DNA of 9,525 nucleotides, taken from contig JAGQUI010000079.1 in the NCBI GenBank assembly GCA_020438595.1, forward strand, positions 1 through 9,525, written 5' to 3'. Source of the stretch: Propionibacteriaceae bacterium (GTDB lineage: Bacteria; Actinomycetota; Actinomycetes; Propionibacteriales; Propionibacteriaceae). The position numbers were made by a program, and so were the translations under genes. The notes under the pieces are model-generated. The model had not been told where the DNA came from and ran no database searches. It worked only from the letters and a program-made list of their open reading frames with translations. Positions 6,953-9,525 of the stretch are shown here, one piece after another (the first letter of the stretch is position 1; each line of letters starts with the position of its first letter).

Positions 6953-8842
6953 AATCACGACGGTTCCGACCAGCACGGCGCCGATGGTCATCGTCAGGGC
7001 GTAGGCGCGGACCTGTCCGGTCTGCAGCCGTCTGGTCTCGGTGGACAGACCGGAGAACACGCCGGCGAGGCCGTCGGCCCCGGCGTCGATGACCCGGTCG
7101 TCGGTTGCCACGACCCCGCGGGACACGGCGAGGGTCGGCTGCACCACCAGGGTGTTGTTCACCGCGTCACCGAACAGGTCGTTGCGACCCGTGACGGTGA
7201 ACGGGTTGGACGAGGCGGGGGCCACCCCCGGCACCGGCTTCGTACCGAAGATCCACCAGGCGAGCGCGACACCGGCGATCACGACGAACAGCGTCAGCCA
7301 GCCGATCGGGCCGGGCACCAGCGGGATCTCGTGGACGTGGTTCCCGACGGCCGGCTCCAGCCACTCCTGGATCCAGGAGTTCATGGTGGCGCCGGCGAAC
7401 ACGCTGAAGAAGGCCAGGATGATCAGCGGGACGGTCATCACCTTCGGCGACTCGTGCGGGTGCACTCCCTCGCGCCACCGCTTCTCGCCGAGGAACGTCA
7501 TGATCATCAGCCGGGTCATGTAGAACGCGGTGATGCCGGCGCCGACCAGGGCCGTCACACCCGCCACCGTGCTGACCTCGAAGGCGACCTCGATGATCGG
7601 GTCCTTGGAGAAGTACCCGGACAGCGGCGGGATGCCGATGATCGCCAGGTAGCCCATCGCGAAGGTCCAGAAGGTGACCCGGGTCACCTTCCACAGGGCG
7701 CCGTAGTGGCGCATGTTCACGTCGTTGTCCATCGCGTGCATCACCGAGCCGGCCCCGAGGAACATGTTCGCCTTGAAGAAGCCGTGGGTGAGCAGGTGGA
7801 AGATCGCGAACGCGTAGCCCGCCGGGCCGAGGCCCGCGGCCAGCATCATGTAGCCGATCTGGCTCATCGTCGAGCCCGCCAGCACCTTCTTGATGTCGTC
7901 CTTGGCGGTGCCGATCCAGGCGCCGGCCATCAGGGTGACGCAGCCGACCACGACGACGGCGGTACTGGCCGCGGCGGACATCTCGAAGATCGCGTGGCTG
8001 CGCACCACCAGGTAGACGCCGGCGGTGACCATGGTCGCCGCGTGGATCAGGGTCGAGACCGGGGTCGGGCCCTCCATCGCGTCCAGCAGCCACGCCTGCA
8101 GGGGCACCTGGGCCGACTTGCCGCAGGCGCCGAGCAGGAGCAGCAGGCCGATCGTGGTGGCCCAGAACGGGTCGAGGTGCGGCGCGGCCTCGTTCACGGC
8201 GGTGAACGCCGAGCTGCCGATCAGGGCCAGCATGGTCATGATCGCCATGGTCATGCCCAGGTCGCCGACCCGGTTCATCACGAACGCCTTGGTGCCCGCG
8301 GCGGCCGCGGACGGCTTGTGCTGCCAGAACCCGATCAGCAGGTAGGACGCCAGGCCGACGCCCTCCCAGCCGACGAACAGGACGAGGTAGTTGTCGGCCA
8401 GGACCAGGGTCAGCATCGCGGCGATGAACAGGTTCAGGTAGCCGAAGAACCGGCGCCGCCGCTCGTCGTGGGCCATGTAGCCGACCGAGTAGATGTGGAT
8501 CAGCGAGCCGACGCCGGTGACCAGCAGCGCGAACAGGATCGAGAGCTGGTCGACCAGCAGTCCGGCGGACACCTGCCACATGCCGGTGCTGATCCAGTCG
8601 AACAGCGGGACGGAGACCGCCCGCTCCGCGGGCGGGCGCAGCAGCTGCTCGGCGAACAGGCAGGTCGCGATGCTGAAGCTGAACAGCACCGCGGCGACGC
8701 CCAGCCAGTGGCCGACCCGGTCGAGGATGCGGCCGAACAGCAGCAGGATGGCCGCCGAGACGGCCGGCACGGCGATCATCAGCCACGCGTAGCTGAACAT
8801 GCCGGTCGCAGCCACCGGGGCGATCGTTTCCAGGGTGATCAT
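6935..8842 (-). CDS. nuoL: NADH-quinone oxidoreductase subunit L
   Basis: NuoL is the most distal antiporter-like subunit of complex I. It carries the long lateral amphipathic helix that runs along the membrane arm. It has 635 residues, matching the family. Landmarks are Glu160 in FVGWEGVGLASYLLIGFW, Lys242 in GKSAQVPLQAWL, the AMEGPTPVSTLIHAATMVTAGVYL block with His267, STMSQIGYM at about 324-332, His353 and Lys357 in LTHGFFKANMFLG, and Lys413-Asp414 in FSKDP (Lys399-Asp400 in E. coli). The weakly amphipathic stretch at about 555-610 followed by a last helix at about 612-633 fits the lateral helix and its C-terminal anchor. The ATG at 8842 is 10 nt after the nuoK stop. The minus-strand site GAGGGAG (8848-8854) sits 5 nt upstream and overlaps that stop. 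The gene holds two perfect DNA palindromes, reported separately. Confidence 0.98.
   Translation of the reverse strand: MITLETIAPVAATGMFSYAWLMIAVPAVSAAILLLFGRILDRVGHWLGVAAVLFSFSIATCLFAEQLLRPPAERAVSVPLFDWISTGMWQVSAGLLVDQLSILFALLVTGVGSLIHIYSVGYMAHDERRRRFFGYLNLFIAAMLTLVLADNYLVLFVGWEGVGLASYLLIGFWQHKPSAAAAGTKAFVMNRVGDLGMTMAIMTMLALIGSSAFTAVNEAAPHLDPFWATTIGLLLLLGACGKSAQVPLQAWLLDAMEGPTPVSTLIHAATMVTAGVYLVVRSHAIFEMSAAASTAVVVVGCVTLMAGAWIGTAKDDIKKVLAGSTMSQIGYMMLAAGLGPAGYAFAIFHLLTHGFFKANMFLGAGSVMHAMDNDVNMRHYGALWKVTRVTFWTFAMGYLAIIGIPPLSGYFSKDPIIEVAFEVSTVAGVTALVGAGITAFYMTRLMIMTFLGEKRWREGVHPHESPKVMTVPLIILAFFSVFAGATMNSWIQEWLEPAVGNHVHEIPLVPGPIGWLTLFVVIAGVALAWWIFGTKPVPGVAPASSNPFTVTGRNDLFGDAVNNTLVVQPTLAVSRGVVATDDRVIDAGADGLAGVFSGLSTETRRLQTGQVRAYALTMTIGAVLVGTVVILTQLG
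7363..7380. repeat. 18-bp perfect palindrome inside nuoL
   Basis: ACTCCTGGA is followed immediately by its exact reverse complement TCCAGGAGT, with no spacer. It covers nuoL codons for part of NSWIQEW (about residues 488-494). The palindrome is seen directly; any role is unknown. Confidence 0.9.
7670..7691. repeat. 22-bp perfect palindrome inside nuoL
   Basis: GAAGGTGACCC at 7670-7680 is followed with no spacer by its exact reverse complement at 7681-7691. It spans the nuoL codons for WKVTRVTF (residues 384-391). The palindrome is seen directly; any role is unknown. Confidence 0.92.
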
Positions 8843-8852
8843 CGGCTCTCCC

Positions 8853-9152
8853 TCACAGCTTCAGCAGGTTCGCCGCGTCCACCGAGGTGGACCGCCGGGT
8901 GCGGTAGATGGTGATGATGATGCTCAGGCCGACCACGACCTCGGCGGCAGCGACCACCATGACGAAGAACGTGGCCACCTGGCCGTCCAGGCCGCCCCGG
9001 GCGAGCGCGAACGCCACCATGACGAGGTTCGCCGCGTTCAGCATCAGCTCGACCGACATGAAGGCGACCAGCGCGTTGCGCCGGATCATCACGCCGATGG
9101 TGCCGATCGTGAACAGGATCGCGGCCAGGTAGAGGTAGTAGTCGGGGCTCAC
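8853..9152 (-). CDS. nuoK: NADH-quinone oxidoreductase subunit K
   Basis: NuoK is a small three-helix membrane subunit of complex I, homologous to MrpC and mitochondrial ND4L. It forms part of the proton path between the quinone site and the antiporter-like subunits. It has 99 residues, the standard length. The two conserved membrane glutamates are Glu35 in [11 protein letters not shown] and Glu71 in [11 protein letters not shown], one position off Glu36 and Glu72 of E. coli. The start is GTG at 9152, overlapping the nuoJ stop by 4 nt (GTGA). The product ends with a short polar tail ([17 protein letters not shown]), as usual. Confidence 0.97.
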   Translation of the reverse strand: MSPDYYLYLAAILFTIGTIGVMIRRNALVAFMSVELMLNAANLVMVAFALARGGLDGQVATFFVMVVAAAEVVVGLSIIITIYRTRRSTSVDAANLLKL

Positions 9153-9525
9153 TCGTCGTCCTCCTCGGCCTTGCCGGACTCGATCTGGTCGAAGACCGCG
9201 GCGGTGGCGCGACTCAGGGCGGGGGCGTCCACGATCGCGCCGCGTTCGGCCAGAGTCGTCGACACCGAGGCCTCGCTGACCGTGCCGTCCGGCAGCAGCC
9301 CCGGCGTGGCGATCGAGTTGTGCCGGGCCAGGACGCCGGAGTTCGGCAGCGTCCCGGGATGGGCCCCGGTCTCGGCGTAGTCGCGCATCCGCGCGTCGGC
9401 CAGTTCCCGCTGGGTGGGCTTCGGTCTGGTGCGGGCGTGCTGGCCGAGCACCATCGCCCCGACCGCCGCCGTGATCAGCAGCGCCGAGGTGAGTTCGAAG
9501 GCGAACACGTAGCGTCCGAAGATCA
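9149..9525 (-). CDS. nuoJ: NADH-quinone oxidoreductase subunit J (5' end beyond window)
   Basis: This is the C-terminal part of NuoJ (homologue of ND6), a membrane subunit of complex I next to NuoK. About 125 residues are visible. The frame is open through the right edge and reads [20 protein letters not shown], the typical last NuoJ helix with the conserved FEL.S.LL pattern. The GTG codon at 9508 is therefore internal and not the start. After that helix comes a hydrophilic tail of about 95 residues (from [10 protein letters not shown]), containing [20 protein letters not shown] and ending in the acidic KAEEDDE. NuoJ in E. coli has a much shorter tail. A long soluble tail with an ARHN/PALLPDG-like stretch is something I recall from mycobacterial and streptomycete NuoJ, so I take it as an actinobacterial trait and not a fusion. 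Confidence 0.95.
   Translation of the reverse strand, partial: IFGRYVFAFELTSALLITAAVGAMVLGQHARTRPKPTQRELADARMRDYAETGAHPGTLPNSGVLARHNSIATPGLLPDGTVSEASVSTTLAERGAIVDAPALSRATAAVFDQIESGKAEEDDE
9160..9166 (-). promoter_or_regulatory. Ribosome binding site fixing the GTG start of nuoK
   Basis: The minus strand reads GAGGAGG, seven bases, then GTG at 9152. The site lies inside nuoJ, where the same bases help encode the acidic C-terminus AEEDDE. Confidence 0.7.

Noticed and set aside
8191..8208. 7-bp inverted repeat (CGTTCAC, 4 nt, GTGAACG) in nuoL
   Set aside because: It is short enough to occur by chance in GC-rich coding sequence, and it lies within ordinary nuoL codons.
7331..8914. Plus-strand 527-codon frame opposite nuoL and nuoK
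   Set aside because: It lies opposite nuoL codons with all conserved complex I residues, and its own product is rich in His, Asp, Gln and Arg, typical of antisense shadows.
9149..9508. A complete 119-residue protein starting at 9508
   Set aside because: The frame stays open to the window edge, and the residues upstream continue the conserved last NuoJ helix, so this is the 3' part of nuoJ.
1..9525. Search for mobile elements, CRISPR arrays, tRNAs, defence genes or biosynthetic clusters
   Set aside because: Genes cover almost the whole window with conserved core-metabolism products. No direct-repeat arrays, transposase motifs or sudden composition shifts were seen by eye.

Overview
The window reads as a stretch of chromosome from a high-GC Actinomycetota (actinobacterium). 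Base composition is strongly GC-rich with G/C at most third codon positions. Stop/start overlaps are tight and GTG starts occur. The complex I subunits carry what I recall as actinobacterial features: a long soluble tail on NuoJ and a hydrophilic insert early in NuoN. The family could be Pseudonocardiales or a relative, but that is a guess from general resemblance.

All seven supported genes lie on the minus strand, so transcription runs from the right edge to the left. From right to left they are nuoJ (5' end cut by the window edge), nuoK, nuoL, nuoM and nuoN. These form the distal end of the NADH:quinone oxidoreductase (complex I, NDH-1) operon and encode much of the proton-pumping membrane arm. 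Then come a long-chain polyprenyl diphosphate synthase, a type II NADH dehydrogenase (ndh), and an amidase-signature-family hydrolase whose 3' end is cut by the left edge. Junctions inside the nuo block are 4-nt overlaps or gaps of 10 and 14 nt. The polyprenyl synthase starts 4 nt after nuoN. The only real spacer is 79 nt upstream of ndh, where a candidate promoter can be read. The amidase start overlaps the ndh stop (TGATG).

The functional logic is mostly respiratory. Complex I pumps protons while passing electrons from NADH to menaquinone. The polyprenyl synthase probably makes the menaquinone isoprenoid tail. NDH-2 offers a non-pumping route from NADH into the same quinone pool. The amidase has no obvious link to respiration beyond its coupling to ndh.

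I see no tRNA or rRNA genes, CRISPR arrays, insertion sequences or phage genes. No stretch over 300 bases lacks a gene. The long plus-strand reading frames are antisense shadows caused by GC-rich codon use. I found no convincing new biological system. The items most worth a second look are two long perfect palindromes inside nuoL, a hairpin at the nuoL/nuoM junction, and the ndh-amidase coupling.
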